Shown here: piece by piece, positions 32,537 to 40,677 of the stretch
Numbering within the stretch: position 1 is the stretch's first letter
Layout: every line of letters starts with the position of its first letter
NCBI GenBank assembly: GCA_964436305.1
Contig: CAYTCI010000001.1
Span: 1 to 64,000 of the forward strand
DNA from: JAKPUX01 sp964436305
GTDB lineage: Bacteria; Zhuqueibacterota; Zhuqueibacteria; Residuimicrobiales; Residuimicrobiaceae
Direction of reading: 5' to 3'
Length of the DNA stretch: 64,000 nucleotides
Translations under genes and position numbers: made by a program
The notes under the pieces: model-generated
What the model was told of the DNA's origin: nothing
Databases searched by the model: none
The model's input: the letters and a program-made list of their open reading frames with translations, nothing else

Positions 32537-32675
32537 GCCGGGTCGGCGCGAGCGGGTGGCGCCGGGAGTTGGCGGTCATGGCCCGATTGCCGGGTCGGCG
32601 CGAGCGGGTGGCGCCGGGAGTTGGCGGTCATGGCCCGATTGCCGGGTCGGCGCGAGGGGTTGACGCCGGGAGTAG
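32537..32675. repeat. 52-bp tandem repeat, two exact copies plus a degenerate third
   Basis: The unit beginning GCCGGGTCGGCGCGAGC occupies 32537-32588 and 32589-32640 identically. A third, diverging copy runs from 32641 to about 32675. The length is not a multiple of three and no gene covers it. It lies between the NtrC-type regulator and a terminator. Confidence 0.85.
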
Positions 32676-32719
32676 GAGGGGATGAAGGTCGGGTGTTTGG
32701 CGCGATGAATTCAGAGAGA

Positions 32720-32760
32720 AACTAAAAAGCCTCCGTGTGCTCAGCGGAGGCTTTTTAGTT
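32720..32760. terminator. Bidirectional intrinsic terminator
   Basis: AACTAAAAAGCCTCCG (32720-32735) and CGGAGGCTTTTTAGTT (32745-32760) form a perfect 16-bp inverted repeat with a 9-nt loop. A-rich and T-rich flanks allow termination in both directions, for the regulator on one side and the minus-strand operon on the other. Confidence 0.9.
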
Positions 32761-33106
32761 TTGGCATCTGAGGAGGAGGAGGGAGGTTCTTCGGGGCAAG
32801 AAGAGCTGGACAGGCTGCCTTGCCCCGGCTCCCGCCCATGGCGGGCGAGAGCTAATGCTATGTCATTGACAGGCTCACTCAGACCTGTGCGGCTGCTCAT
32901 GGTGCCGTCAAGATGCGACAGGCGCCAGGCCGTCATAGATGCGATGGCAGATCCCACTCCAAAGGACGCTCAAAAGCGATGCAACCACTACATGTACGGC
33001 CTGGTATTGCCTGCGGCGCTGCCTGTCTCAAGATGCATTCACTTCGTTCAATGCTCCTACAACAAGCATGCCAAAAGCGGCGAGACGGTGAAAAAATGCG
33101 CTGGTT
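32761..33106. other. Gene-free stretch with imperfect inverted repeats
   Basis: No convincing gene is seen in these ~345 nt. CCCGCC-CAT-GGCGGG forms a small hairpin near 32836-32850. GACAGGCGCCAGGC (32917-32930) is an imperfect inverse of the 19 bases at 33009-33027. The word CAAGATGC occurs beside both arms. It may be a decayed or dispersed intergenic repeat, or an RNA; the sequence alone does not decide. Confidence 0.35.
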
Positions 33107-33916
33107 TTAGTAGGGGATTTTAGCGAGGATTTCCTTGACCTGGAGAAACTCGGCCAGCGGATGGGCGTTGGCGGCGGGAGTATGGAGTAATTTAACTTGA
33201 TTGGAAACATGGCGATATCTGCTTGATGACGAGGCGTGGGTCCGGCGCAGCAGCCGGACCAGTGCGGGGTGTCTGGTTTCGGCCTGACGTAGGATGCACA
33301 GCATCTCCAGCGCCCCTTTGGGGTCGAACTCAGCTTTTTCGAGATAGGTGGCGGATTTCCGGTCAGCTTCACGCTCAACTGGCTTGGGATAATCCAGAAT
33401 TGAATCCTTTGTATACAGGGTGAGCAGGAGTTGCCGGGCGATCTCGGGATTCTGCCCGATCATGCTCTGGGCGGCCACCGCCCAGCCGTATTTGGCCGCC
33501 AGACGCTCGACGCCGTCGCGCGCTGCGATATGGGCGATCTCGTGCGCCAGCACCGCCGCCACCTGGTCGCTGTTGCCGAGACTTTCCAGCAATCCGCGAT
33601 AGATAAAGATCTCTCCTCCCGGCAGGGAAAAGTGGTTCAGGTCTGGTTCGTTAACCACCTGGACACTGTAGGTCAATCCGCTCCAGTGGGATTGCAGTCC
33701 GATCTCCGCCGCCAGTCCGTCGAGATAGCGCAGCACCTCCTGATTGCGCACGGTCTTGAGCACCTGCCCCGCTTGTACGGAGATCTCCTTGCCCAGGGCG
33801 ATCTCTTCCTCGATGCTGACGAAGGCCAGCGTTCCGCTCTTACGGTTGCCGGCGCAGCTGGTTCCGAGCACGACAAGGGCGGTCAGCAGGAGAGCGGTAA
33901 GGCCATTGCTTTTCAT
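33107..33916 (-). CDS. M48-family zinc metallopeptidase lipoprotein
   Basis: 269 residues. A lipoprotein signal with lipobox LGTSC anchors it, probably at the outer membrane facing the periplasm. The zinc motif is HEIAH, with the third ligand in EREADRKSATYL, as in Loi/BepA/YcaL-type quality-control peptidases. It lacks the long TPR tail of BepA, so it is closer to the short family members. The start overlaps the ligA stop (ATGA), so it is translationally coupled as the last gene of the putB-ligA operon. Confidence 0.9.
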   Translation of the reverse strand: MKSNGLTALLLTALVVLGTSCAGNRKSGTLAFVSIEEEIALGKEISVQAGQVLKTVRNQEVLRYLDGLAAEIGLQSHWSGLTYSVQVVNEPDLNHFSLPGGEIFIYRGLLESLGNSDQVAAVLAHEIAHIAARDGVERLAAKYGWAVAAQSMIGQNPEIARQLLLTLYTKDSILDYPKPVEREADRKSATYLEKAEFDPKGALEMLCILRQAETRHPALVRLLRRTHASSSSRYRHVSNQVKLLHTPAANAHPLAEFLQVKEILAKIPY

Positions 33917-35910
33917 AGTCCGATCATCTCTTTGAATTCATCTTCGCTGAGGACCGGGATGCCGAGTTCCCGGGCCTTGTCCAGTTTGCTGCCGGGCGCC
34001 TCGCCGGCGACGACGAAGGCGGTCTTTTTACTGACCGAGGAGGCGGGGCGTCCGCCCTGGGCAATCACCGCTTGTTCGGCCTCCTCGCGGGTGAAGGCGG
34101 CCAGGGCGCCGGTGAGGACGACGGTCTTGCCGGCCAGGCGGCTGCTCTTCACAGCCGCCAGCGGGCGCATCTCCACCCCGGCCTGGCGCAGCCGTTCGAT
34201 CTCCATACGGTTTTCCGGGGTGGCAAAGAAGCGGCTAACGCTCTCGGCCACTTGCGGGCCGACCTCGTGGATCTGCATCAGGCTTTCGGGGGTGGCGCTC
34301 ATGAGGGCCTCGATGCTCAGCAGGGCCTCGACCAGCACCCGGGCAACATGTTCGCCGACATGGCGGATGCCGAGGGCGAAGAGCAGACGATCGAGCGGGC
34401 GGGTGCGACTGGCGGCGATGGCGGCGGCGAGATTACCGGCCGACTTGTCGGCCATGCGTTCGAGTCCCGCCAGCTGGTCCGGGCTGAGGGCATAGAGATC
34501 AGCGACATCGCGCACCAGCCCCGATTCAACCAGCTGGTCCACCAGCTTTTCGCCCAGGCCATCGATATCCATGGCGCGCTTGGAGGCAAAATGATAGATA
34601 CGTTCCTTGATCTGCGCCGGGCAGGTGAGGTTGATACAGCGCTGAACCGCCTCCCCCTCCGGCCGTACCGTCTGGCTGCCGCAGGCCGGACAGTGTTCCG
34701 GCAGGGTGAAGGGCCGCTCGGCGCCGGTGCGGCGGGAATCGAGGACCTTGACGATCTCGGGGATGACATCCCCGGCGCGCTGGACGACGACCCAGTCGCC
34801 GATACGGATCTCCTTGCGATCGATCTCGTCCTGGTTGTGCAGGGTGGCACGGCTGACGGTAACCCCGCCGACCTGGACCGGCTGCATGATCGCCACCGGT
34901 GTCAGGGCGCCGGTACGGCCGACCTGCACCTGGATATCAAGGATCTGCGTTACCTCCTGGCGGGCGGGAAATTTGAAGGCGATCGCCCAGCGCGGGCTTT
35001 TGCTTTTGGCCCCGAGCAGCTCCTGCTGTGCCACGGGATTGACCTTGACGACGATCCCGTCGATCTCGTAGGGCAGACGGGCGCGGCGTTCCGCCATGGC
35101 GCGATGATAGGCGATCACCGCCTCCGCCCCGTGGACCGCTTCGATGAGGGGATTGACCCGCAAGCCCATGGCCCTGAATTTTTCGAGCATCTCCAGGTGG
35201 GTGGTGAAGGGGAGGGCATCGGCCTGGCCGACGGCGTAGCAAAAGATGCTCAACGGGCGCGCGGCGGTGACCTGCACGTCGAGCTGGCGCAGCGAACCCG
35301 CGGCAGCGTTGCGTGGATTGGCGAAGAGCGGCTCGCCCCACGCCTGCCGCTCCTGATTGAGCTGTTCGAACTCGCGAACCCCGAGGATCACCTCGCCGCG
35401 CACCTCGAGCCGGCCCGGCGGGGGATTCTGCAGCTTGAGCGGGATGCTCTTGATGGTCTTGAGATTGCGGGTGATCTCTTCACCGGTATAGCCGTCGCCG
35501 CGGGTGGAGCCCAGGGTGAAGATACCGTCGATATAGACCAGCTCGACGGCCAGGCCGTCGAGCTTGGGCTCACAGACATAGTCGAGGGGTTCCTCCCGGC
35601 CGAGGGTGCGGCGGGTGCGCTGGTCAAAGGCGAGGAATTCCTCCTCCACCAGGGCGTTGTCGAGGCTGAGCATGGCCAGGGTGTGCGGAGCGGGCGCGAA
35701 GGCTTCGAGCGGAGCGCCGCCGACGCGCTGGGTGGGGGAGTCCTCGGTGATCAGATCGGGAAACTGCTGTTCAAGCTCGAGGAGTTCACGCATCAGGCGG
35801 TCGTATTCGGCATCCGAGATTTCGGGGTCGTCGAGCACGTAATAGCGGTGGTTGTGATAATGGATCTGGTCGCGCAGCTGCCGGATCCGCTCCTCGGGAT
35901 GCTCCGTCAT
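33913..35910 (-). CDS. ligA: NAD-dependent DNA ligase LigA
   Basis: 665 residues, the usual length. Domains in order: Ia region (YHNHRYYVLDDPEISDAEYD), adenylation domain with the nucleotidyl Lys116 in CEPKLDGLAVE, OB fold, Cys4 zinc finger (CPACG and CINLTCPAQ), helix-hairpin-helix repeats, and a C-terminal BRCT domain (GKTVVLTGAL). It seals nicks during replication and repair using NAD+. ATG 35910 matches the conserved N-terminus; a longer in-frame start at 35997 would lie inside the proline dehydrogenase gene. The gap to that gene is 2 nt. Confidence 0.97.
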   Translation of the reverse strand: MTEHPEERIRQLRDQIHYHNHRYYVLDDPEISDAEYDRLMRELLELEQQFPDLITEDSPTQRVGGAPLEAFAPAPHTLAMLSLDNALVEEEFLAFDQRTRRTLGREEPLDYVCEPKLDGLAVELVYIDGIFTLGSTRGDGYTGEEITRNLKTIKSIPLKLQNPPPGRLEVRGEVILGVREFEQLNQERQAWGEPLFANPRNAAAGSLRQLDVQVTAARPLSIFCYAVGQADALPFTTHLEMLEKFRAMGLRVNPLIEAVHGAEAVIAYHRAMAERRARLPYEIDGIVVKVNPVAQQELLGAKSKSPRWAIAFKFPARQEVTQILDIQVQVGRTGALTPVAIMQPVQVGGVTVSRATLHNQDEIDRKEIRIGDWVVVQRAGDVIPEIVKVLDSRRTGAERPFTLPEHCPACGSQTVRPEGEAVQRCINLTCPAQIKERIYHFASKRAMDIDGLGEKLVDQLVESGLVRDVADLYALSPDQLAGLERMADKSAGNLAAAIAASRTRPLDRLLFALGIRHVGEHVARVLVEALLSIEALMSATPESLMQIHEVGPQVAESVSRFFATPENRMEIERLRQAGVEMRPLAAVKSSRLAGKTVVLTGALAAFTREEAEQAVIAQGGRPASSVSKKTAFVVAGEAPGSKLDKARELGIPVLSEDEFKEMIGL

Positions 35911-35912
35911 GG

Positions 35913-36815
35913 TTACCTCAAACCGAACATCGCTTTGACGATATACCAGGCCATCATCGGATTCTCCTTGAGGCGGCGGACGCAGTAGGCATACCAATTC
36001 TTACCGAAGGGGACGTAGATGCGCAGTTTGTGGCCGGCGCTGACGATGATGTCGCGCAGCTCCTCATCGACCCCGAGGAGCATCTGGAATTCGTATTGTG
36101 CGGGGGTGAGCTGATGTTTGTGGATCAGCTCCAGACCTTTCCAGTAGAGCCTTTCGTCATGGGTGGCGATGCCGACATAACTGCCCATGCTCAGGGCGGT
36201 GTCGACCAGCAGGCCGTAATTGTCGTTGACGGTCTGCTTGTCCTTGAAGGCCACCTTGCGCGGTTCAATATAGATCCCCTTGCAGATGCGGTAATTGGTC
36301 TTGCGGGCGGAGAGCTGGACGACGTCGGCGAGGCTGCGGCGCAGGTAGGCCTGAATGACGATGCCGGTGCGCTTGAACTCGTCATTGATGCGCAAAAAGA
36401 GCTCGATGGTATCGCTGGTCACCGGCGAGTCTTCCATATCGATGCGGACAAAGATCCCGAGGCTGTCCGCCCTGGCGACGATCTTGCGGATATTCTGATA
36501 GCACTGTTCCTTGTCGAGGAGCAGGCCAAGCTGGGTCAGTTTGACCGATATGTTGGCATCGAGCCCATCGGCGGCGATGGCGTCGAGCACCTTGAAATAC
36601 TCGTCGATGGCCTCCTGGCACTCCTCAAGTTTTTTGGCGCTTTCGCCGAGGACGTCCATGGTGGCGCAAATGCCTTTGCTGTTGAGATCCTTGACGGCGC
36701 GAATGCCATCGGGCAGAGTCGGTCCGGCGACGTAGGGTTTGGCGACCATGCGAACGATGAATTTGGGGACGAGGGGGAGGAAAAATATCACCAGTTTGTT
36801 GAAGAGGTTAATCAT
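35913..36815 (-). CDS. putB: Proline dehydrogenase (monofunctional)
   Basis: A 300-residue FAD-dependent TIM barrel that oxidises proline to pyrroline-5-carboxylate at the membrane. Supporting segments are VKLTQLGLLLD, RIDMEDSPVTSDT, VIQAYLRRSLADV, RICKGIYIEP, and the C-terminal substrate motif YVPFGKNWYAYCVRRLKENP. The length fits the single-domain PutB type, not PutA. No P5C dehydrogenase gene is adjacent. It heads an operon with ligA and the M48 peptidase, an unexpected grouping, and has a strong promoter of its own. Confidence 0.92.
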   Translation of the reverse strand: MINLFNKLVIFFLPLVPKFIVRMVAKPYVAGPTLPDGIRAVKDLNSKGICATMDVLGESAKKLEECQEAIDEYFKVLDAIAADGLDANISVKLTQLGLLLDKEQCYQNIRKIVARADSLGIFVRIDMEDSPVTSDTIELFLRINDEFKRTGIVIQAYLRRSLADVVQLSARKTNYRICKGIYIEPRKVAFKDKQTVNDNYGLLVDTALSMGSYVGIATHDERLYWKGLELIHKHQLTPAQYEFQMLLGVDEELRDIIVSAGHKLRIYVPFGKNWYAYCVRRLKENPMMAWYIVKAMFGLR

Positions 36816-36898
36816 GGCGCTGCCTCATGGATTGGGGGTCGAAGAGCAGTCAGACCGGGTGATGGAGAACGGGGTTGGCGGGGGTGTTCCGGCGAGAA

Positions 36899-36927
36899 AA
36901 AATACATGTTTCTGCACTAAATGTCAA
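36899..36927 (-). promoter_or_regulatory. Promoter of the putB-ligA-M48 operon, TTGACA-17-TATTTT
   Basis: On the minus strand, a consensus TTGACA (36927-36922) and TATTTT (36904-36899) are 17 nt apart. It is divergent from the parA promoter. Confidence 0.75.
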
Positions 36928-36973
36928 GGACAAAGTCGGCCTCAAGCCGGCGCCGGCAGGGATAAACTTTTCA

Positions 36974-37002
36974 TTGATTTTAAAGTTCATTGGGATTATA
37001 TT
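36974..37002 (+). promoter_or_regulatory. Promoter of parA, TTGATT-17-TATATT
   Basis: TTGATT (36974-36979) and TATATT (36997-37002), spaced 17 nt, end 36 nt before the parA start. No other clear promoter is seen up to the ATP synthase genes. Confidence 0.7.
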
Positions 37003-37038
37003 ATTACAATATACTAGAAAATGGAGGAAGCCCCCCAG

Positions 37039-37803
37039 ATGGGCAAAATCATAACCATAGCGAACCAAAAAGGGGGCGTGGGCAAGACCACGACGGCGGT
37101 GAATTTGGCAGCTGCTTTGGCTGTGGCCGAGTATCCGACCCTTCTGGTCGATATGGATCCCCAGGCCAACAGTACCAGCGGATATGGTTATGATCAGCGC
37201 GCCCTGCAGGCGACGATTTACGATGCGCTCATAAACGAACAGGCCGCGCCGTCCCTCCTGCTGGATACCCAGCTGGATTACCTCAAGCTGCTCCCTTCCT
37301 CGATCAGTCTGGTCGGCGCGGAGGTTGAGCTGGTTTCGGCCATATCACGGGAGCAGCGTCTGGCACGGACGCTCGAGCCCCTGCGCGATCAATTCAAATA
37401 TATCCTCATCGACTGTCCCCCCTCGCTGGGTCTGCTGACGATCAACTCGCTGACCGCCTCGGATTCGGTGCTGATCCCGATCCAGTGCGAATACTATGCC
37501 CTCGAAGGCCTGGGACAGCTGCTCAACACGATCCGGCTGGTGCAGAAGCATCTCAACGAGCATCTGGTGATCGAAGGGGTGCTGTTGACGATGTACGATG
37601 CGCGTCTCAACCTGTCACGACAGGTGGCCGAGGATGTGCGCCGGTACTTTGAAGGCCGGGTGTTTGATACCATCGTCACCCGCAATGTCCGGCTCAGCGA
37701 GGCGCCCAGTTTTGGCAAACCGATCATCCTCTATGATGCCGTCTGCTCGGGATCGGAAAACTATATGAGCCTGGCGGAGGAAATCATCAAGAATGGCGAA
37801 TAA
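37039..37803 (+). CDS. parA: Chromosome partitioning ATPase ParA/Soj
   Basis: 254 residues. The deviant Walker A KGGVGKTTTAVNLAAALA is at the N-terminus, with LLVDMDPQANSTSG and YILIDCPPSLG (Walker B region). The length and lack of an N-terminal HTH mark the chromosomal type. It works with ParB to segregate replicated origins. GGAGGA at 37023-37028 supports ATG 37039 over 37021. parB overlaps its end by 11 nt. Confidence 0.95.
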   Translation: MGKIITIANQKGGVGKTTTAVNLAAALAVAEYPTLLVDMDPQANSTSGYGYDQRALQATIYDALINEQAAPSLLLDTQLDYLKLLPSSISLVGAEVELVSAISREQRLARTLEPLRDQFKYILIDCPPSLGLLTINSLTASDSVLIPIQCEYYALEGLGQLLNTIRLVQKHLNEHLVIEGVLLTMYDARLNLSRQVAEDVRRYFEGRVFDTIVTRNVRLSEAPSFGKPIILYDAVCSGSENYMSLAEEIIKNGE

Positions 37804-38662
37804 GAAGGCATTGGGACGCGGCCTGCGCGCGCTCATTCCTGATGGTTCGGCCGAGCCGGGAGGAGAGCCGGCAGCCCAGGGGATTCAGATGATCGACGTG
37901 GCCCGGATCGCTCCCAATCCCTTTCAGCCGCGGGAAAAATTTGACCCCGAGCGGCTGGCTGAACTCAAGCAGTCGATCGCGGAAAAGGGTCTGGTGCAGC
38001 CGGTCACCGTCCGGCGTCATGGCAATGCCTTCCAGCTGATCGCCGGCGAACGGCGCCTGCGTGCCGTCAGCGAGTTGGGCATCGACCAGATTCCGGCCTA
38101 TATTCTCGCCGTCGAGACCGACGAAGAGATGCTCGAGCTGGCCATCATTGAAAACATCCACCGCGAAGACCTGAACGCCATCGATGTCGCCAACGGCTAT
38201 AAACGGCTTATCGATGAATGCAAGCTCACCCAGGAAGAGGTCGCGGTCAAGGTCGGCAAGGACCGCAGCAGCGTGACCAATTTCCTGCGCTTGCTCAAGC
38301 TGCCGCGGCGCATCCAGGAGAGCGTCCAGAGCAACGAGATCTCCTTTGGTCATGCGCGGGCCCTCCTCTCCCTCGGCAACAGTGAAGAGCAGCTGGCCTT
38401 GTGGAAAAAAATTATCAGCGGCAACCTCTCGGTGCGCAAGGTAGAGGAGATGGTGCGCGAGCCGGAGAAGAGCAAGGGCGCTCCGGTCAAGCCCGTCAAT
38501 CCGGTGCAGAATTACTACCTCGCCGAACTGGAGGGCCGGCTGCGCGATCGGCTGGCCACCAAGGTGGGTGTGAAGACCAAGAGCAAGGGCGGTACGATCG
38601 AAATCGAGTATTTCTCCTCCGATGAACTGGAGCGGATCATTGCGCTCCTCCTCGGTGAATGA
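37793..38662 (+). CDS. parB: Chromosome partitioning CTPase/DNA-binding protein ParB
   Basis: 289 residues. It opens with the typical KKALGRGLRALIP. The CTP-binding part includes NPFQPREKFD, LVQPVTVRR and IAGERRLRAV, and ENIHREDLNAID follows. A helix-turn-helix region (EEVAVKVGKDRSSVTNFLRLLKLP) precedes a C-terminal dimerisation tail. It binds parS and spreads. No parS-like 16-mer was found in this window. Its stop overlaps the M23 peptidase start (ATGA). Confidence 0.95.
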   Translation: MANKKALGRGLRALIPDGSAEPGGEPAAQGIQMIDVARIAPNPFQPREKFDPERLAELKQSIAEKGLVQPVTVRRHGNAFQLIAGERRLRAVSELGIDQIPAYILAVETDEEMLELAIIENIHREDLNAIDVANGYKRLIDECKLTQEEVAVKVGKDRSSVTNFLRLLKLPRRIQESVQSNEISFGHARALLSLGNSEEQLALWKKIISGNLSVRKVEEMVREPEKSKGAPVKPVNPVQNYYLAELEGRLRDRLATKVGVKTKSKGGTIEIEYFSSDELERIIALLLGE

Positions 38663-39582
38663 TCTCACCCGCATTCTCTATGAAACTACCCCTTTTCAAG
38701 AAAAAGCCTGCGACCAGTGTGCGCCGGCACCGCCAGCAAGTTCAGATCCTCATGATCCCGGACGATCAGGCGGAACCGCGGCATTACAGCCTCTCGGTGC
38801 GCAAGCTCAAGGTGATGCGCGTGGCCGGGGTGGTTTTGGCCGTGCATCTGGTGGTCGGGGTCATCGCCTATTTTCAGTGGGCGCGTCTGGCGCTGGCCAA
38901 CAGCGAACTGCAGCGGGTGAATAACCAGCTGGTTGAGAACAGCCGCAAGGTATACGAACTGGCCGCCCTCTTCCAGAAACTGGAGGACTCGGACGCCAAG
39001 CTGCGCAGCGCCCTCGGCCTGGGCGAGGGACACGAGAGCCAGTCGCTCGATTCGGAGGCCTTGCAGTCCCGGCCCCAGCGGGGCCTGCCGCCGGAGCCGC
39101 CCGCGCAACCGCAGCGGGTCAAGCCGGTCGAGGTCAATCTGAGTGAAAAGCTGGGATTTCTCCAGCAATCCCGAGAGATCGGCATTCATGAGTATTTGCA
39201 AAGCCTGCCGACCTATCTGCCGGTCGCGGGGATTCTAACCCGGAATTATTCCGCAGAGGGTACGGCGCATTTTGGCATCGATATCGCTGCGCCGCGGGGC
39301 ACCTTCATCAGTTCGGCCGGCGATGGCGTGGTCATTTTTTCGGGGTGGACGCAGGATCTGGGCAATATGGTGATCGTCTACCACGGCAATGGTTTTTTTA
39401 CCTATTACGGCCACACGCAGAGGAATCTGGTGCTGCGTTCCACCCTGGTGCGCAAGGGCGATCATATCGCTCTGGTCGGCTCCTCGGGGGAGAGCACGGC
39501 ACCGCACCTGCACTTTGAGTTGTGGAAAGATGGCGTCGCACTCAATCCCGCTGAATACATCCTCGCTTTTGCGCGGAAGTAA
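38659..39582 (+). CDS. M23-family peptidoglycan endopeptidase, membrane anchored
   Basis: 307 residues. A short basic cytoplasmic tail is followed by one transmembrane helix (VAGVVLAVHLVVGVIAYF), a coiled coil (LANSELQRVNNQLVENSRKVYELAALFQKLED), a Pro-rich linker, and a LytM domain. Zinc ligands lie in HFGIDIAAP and in APHLHFELW. It should cleave peptide cross-links of the cell wall. Position next to a bactofilin is a recurring pairing in which the scaffold places the M23 enzyme. ATG 38680 is an alternative start. Confidence 0.92.
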   Translation: MISPAFSMKLPLFKKKPATSVRRHRQQVQILMIPDDQAEPRHYSLSVRKLKVMRVAGVVLAVHLVVGVIAYFQWARLALANSELQRVNNQLVENSRKVYELAALFQKLEDSDAKLRSALGLGEGHESQSLDSEALQSRPQRGLPPEPPAQPQRVKPVEVNLSEKLGFLQQSREIGIHEYLQSLPTYLPVAGILTRNYSAEGTAHFGIDIAAPRGTFISSAGDGVVIFSGWTQDLGNMVIVYHGNGFFTYYGHTQRNLVLRSTLVRKGDHIALVGSSGESTAPHLHFELWKDGVALNPAEYILAFARK

Positions 39583-39623
39583 TGCGGCAGCGGGGCCAAC
39601 CCTCATCAACAGGGACGTTTACT

Positions 39624-40016
39624 ATGAAAAGCAGCGATAAACCGGGTGAGTTGAGTACCATTCTCGGCAAGGGCTCGGTGGTGGATGGCAACATCAAGGT
39701 CGAGCTGAGCCTGCGGATTGACGGCAAAGTGGTCGGCGATGTTGTTTCCGGCGATACCCTGATTGTCGGCGCCGAGGGGGAGATCAAGGGCAATGTCAAC
39801 GTGAAGAACCTGGTTCTCGGCGGCAAGATCACCGGTGCGGTTATGGCTCCTGGCCGGACGGTGCTCGAGGCCCGTTCGGAGCTGCGCGGCGAGCTCAAAA
39901 CCGGCAAGCTGGTCATCGACGAGGGCGCCTTCTTCGACGGCAAATGCTCGATGTCCGACGACAAGAGCGGTGCCAAGAGCGAGCGCACTCCCGACAAAGA
40001 GGCCATCATCAAATAG
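39624..40016 (+). CDS. Bactofilin (polymer-forming cytoskeletal protein)
   Basis: 130 residues. The core is a right-handed beta-helix made of short hydrophobic repeats (ILGKGSVVDGNIKVE, LRIDGKVVGDVVSGD, LIVGAEGEIKGNVNVKN, VVLEARSELRGELKTGK-like turns), flanked by polar tails, as in bactofilins that form nucleotide-independent filaments and organise cell-wall enzymes. AGGGA 8 nt upstream supports ATG 39624. It links the M23 peptidase to the ATP synthase genes. Confidence 0.93.
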   Translation: MKSSDKPGELSTILGKGSVVDGNIKVELSLRIDGKVVGDVVSGDTLIVGAEGEIKGNVNVKNLVLGGKITGAVMAPGRTVLEARSELRGELKTGKLVIDEGAFFDGKCSMSDDKSGAKSERTPDKEAIIK

Positions 40017-40027
40017 GGTGGTGCACT

Positions 40028-40270
40028 TTGCCGGCAGATAACCAGGAGAGCAAGCCAGGGGGGATCGGCCCCTATATGGATCTGGGCCTGCAGATGGCCG
40101 TCGCGGTGCTCATCGGCACGGCACTGGGCTACTGGCTGGACCAAAAGCTGCATACCACCCCGCTACTGCTGCTGATCGGGGTCTTGCTGGGAGGAAGTGC
40201 GGGCTTTATCAATATCTACAAGACCGTCTATCCAGCCATCAAGCAAAAACGCACGAGTAAAAGATCATGA
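40028..40270 (+). CDS. AtpZ/AtpI-like two-helix membrane protein
   Basis: 80 residues with two transmembrane helices (LGLQMAVAVLIGTALGYWLD and LLLLIGVLLGGSAGFINIYK) and a basic end, the pattern of the short AtpZ/AtpI family at the head of ATP synthase operons. It may help c-ring assembly or Mg2+ supply. I take TTG 40028 (AGGGTGG upstream) as start; ATG 40076 would remove the polar N-terminus. It overlaps the next gene by 4 nt. Confidence 0.78.
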   Translation: MPADNQESKPGGIGPYMDLGLQMAVAVLIGTALGYWLDQKLHTTPLLLLIGVLLGGSAGFINIYKTVYPAIKQKRTSKRS

Positions 40271-40677
40271 CGGCCCCCTCATTCCGGGTCTGGCGGATCG
40301 TGGGCTGGACGCTGCTGGCCTTTCTGGTACTGCTCGTACCGGTCTACCATTACGGGGGCGCCCGGCTGACGCGCTCCTACGCGCTGGGTTACCTGGTCAG
40401 TCTTGGCAATATCCTCTTCAGTCTGATCTCGATCCGCTGGGCCTTCCATCGCCGGATCAAGACCTTTTATGCGGTGATACTCGGGGGCATGGCGCTGCGG
40501 TTTCTCCTTTTCGCTGCGGTAGCCTGGCTGGTGATCGCGGTGTTGCGCTGGCCGCTGATCGGCTTTCTGGTCTCGTTCGTCGTTTTTTATCTCTTTCTGC
40601 AGTACCATGAAATCAGGTTCATCAATTCGGAATTGAAAAACAAAAGCGTTGACCCTCATGATCGAACAGATAGTTGA
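40267..40677 (+). CDS. ATP synthase subunit I-like membrane protein
   Basis: 136 residues with four hydrophobic helices (GWTLLAFLVLLVPVYHYG, YLVSLGNILFSLISIRWAF, FYAVILGGMALRFLLFAAVAWLVIAV, GFLVSFVVFYLFLQYHEI). This layout and location immediately before atpB match the poorly conserved AtpI-like accessory proteins. The call rests mainly on context. It overlaps the atpZ-like stop (ATGA), and its end overlaps the atpB start. Confidence 0.72.
   Translation: MTAPSFRVWRIVGWTLLAFLVLLVPVYHYGGARLTRSYALGYLVSLGNILFSLISIRWAFHRRIKTFYAVILGGMALRFLLFAAVAWLVIAVLRWPLIGFLVSFVVFYLFLQYHEIRFINSELKNKSVDPHDRTDS

Noticed and set aside
32537..32675. CRISPR array
   Set aside because: The 52-bp units are directly adjacent without unique spacers, and no cas gene is present.
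32737..33123. A 128-codon plus-strand frame after the terminator
   Set aside because: It begins inside the terminator stem, has no convincing ribosome site, shows mixed low-complexity sequence, and runs into the end of the M48 gene.
36816..38662. parS site or replication origin next to parAB
   Set aside because: I looked for the TGTTTCACGTGAAACA-type 16-mer and for DnaA boxes (TTATCCACA). None was seen here or elsewhere in the window.
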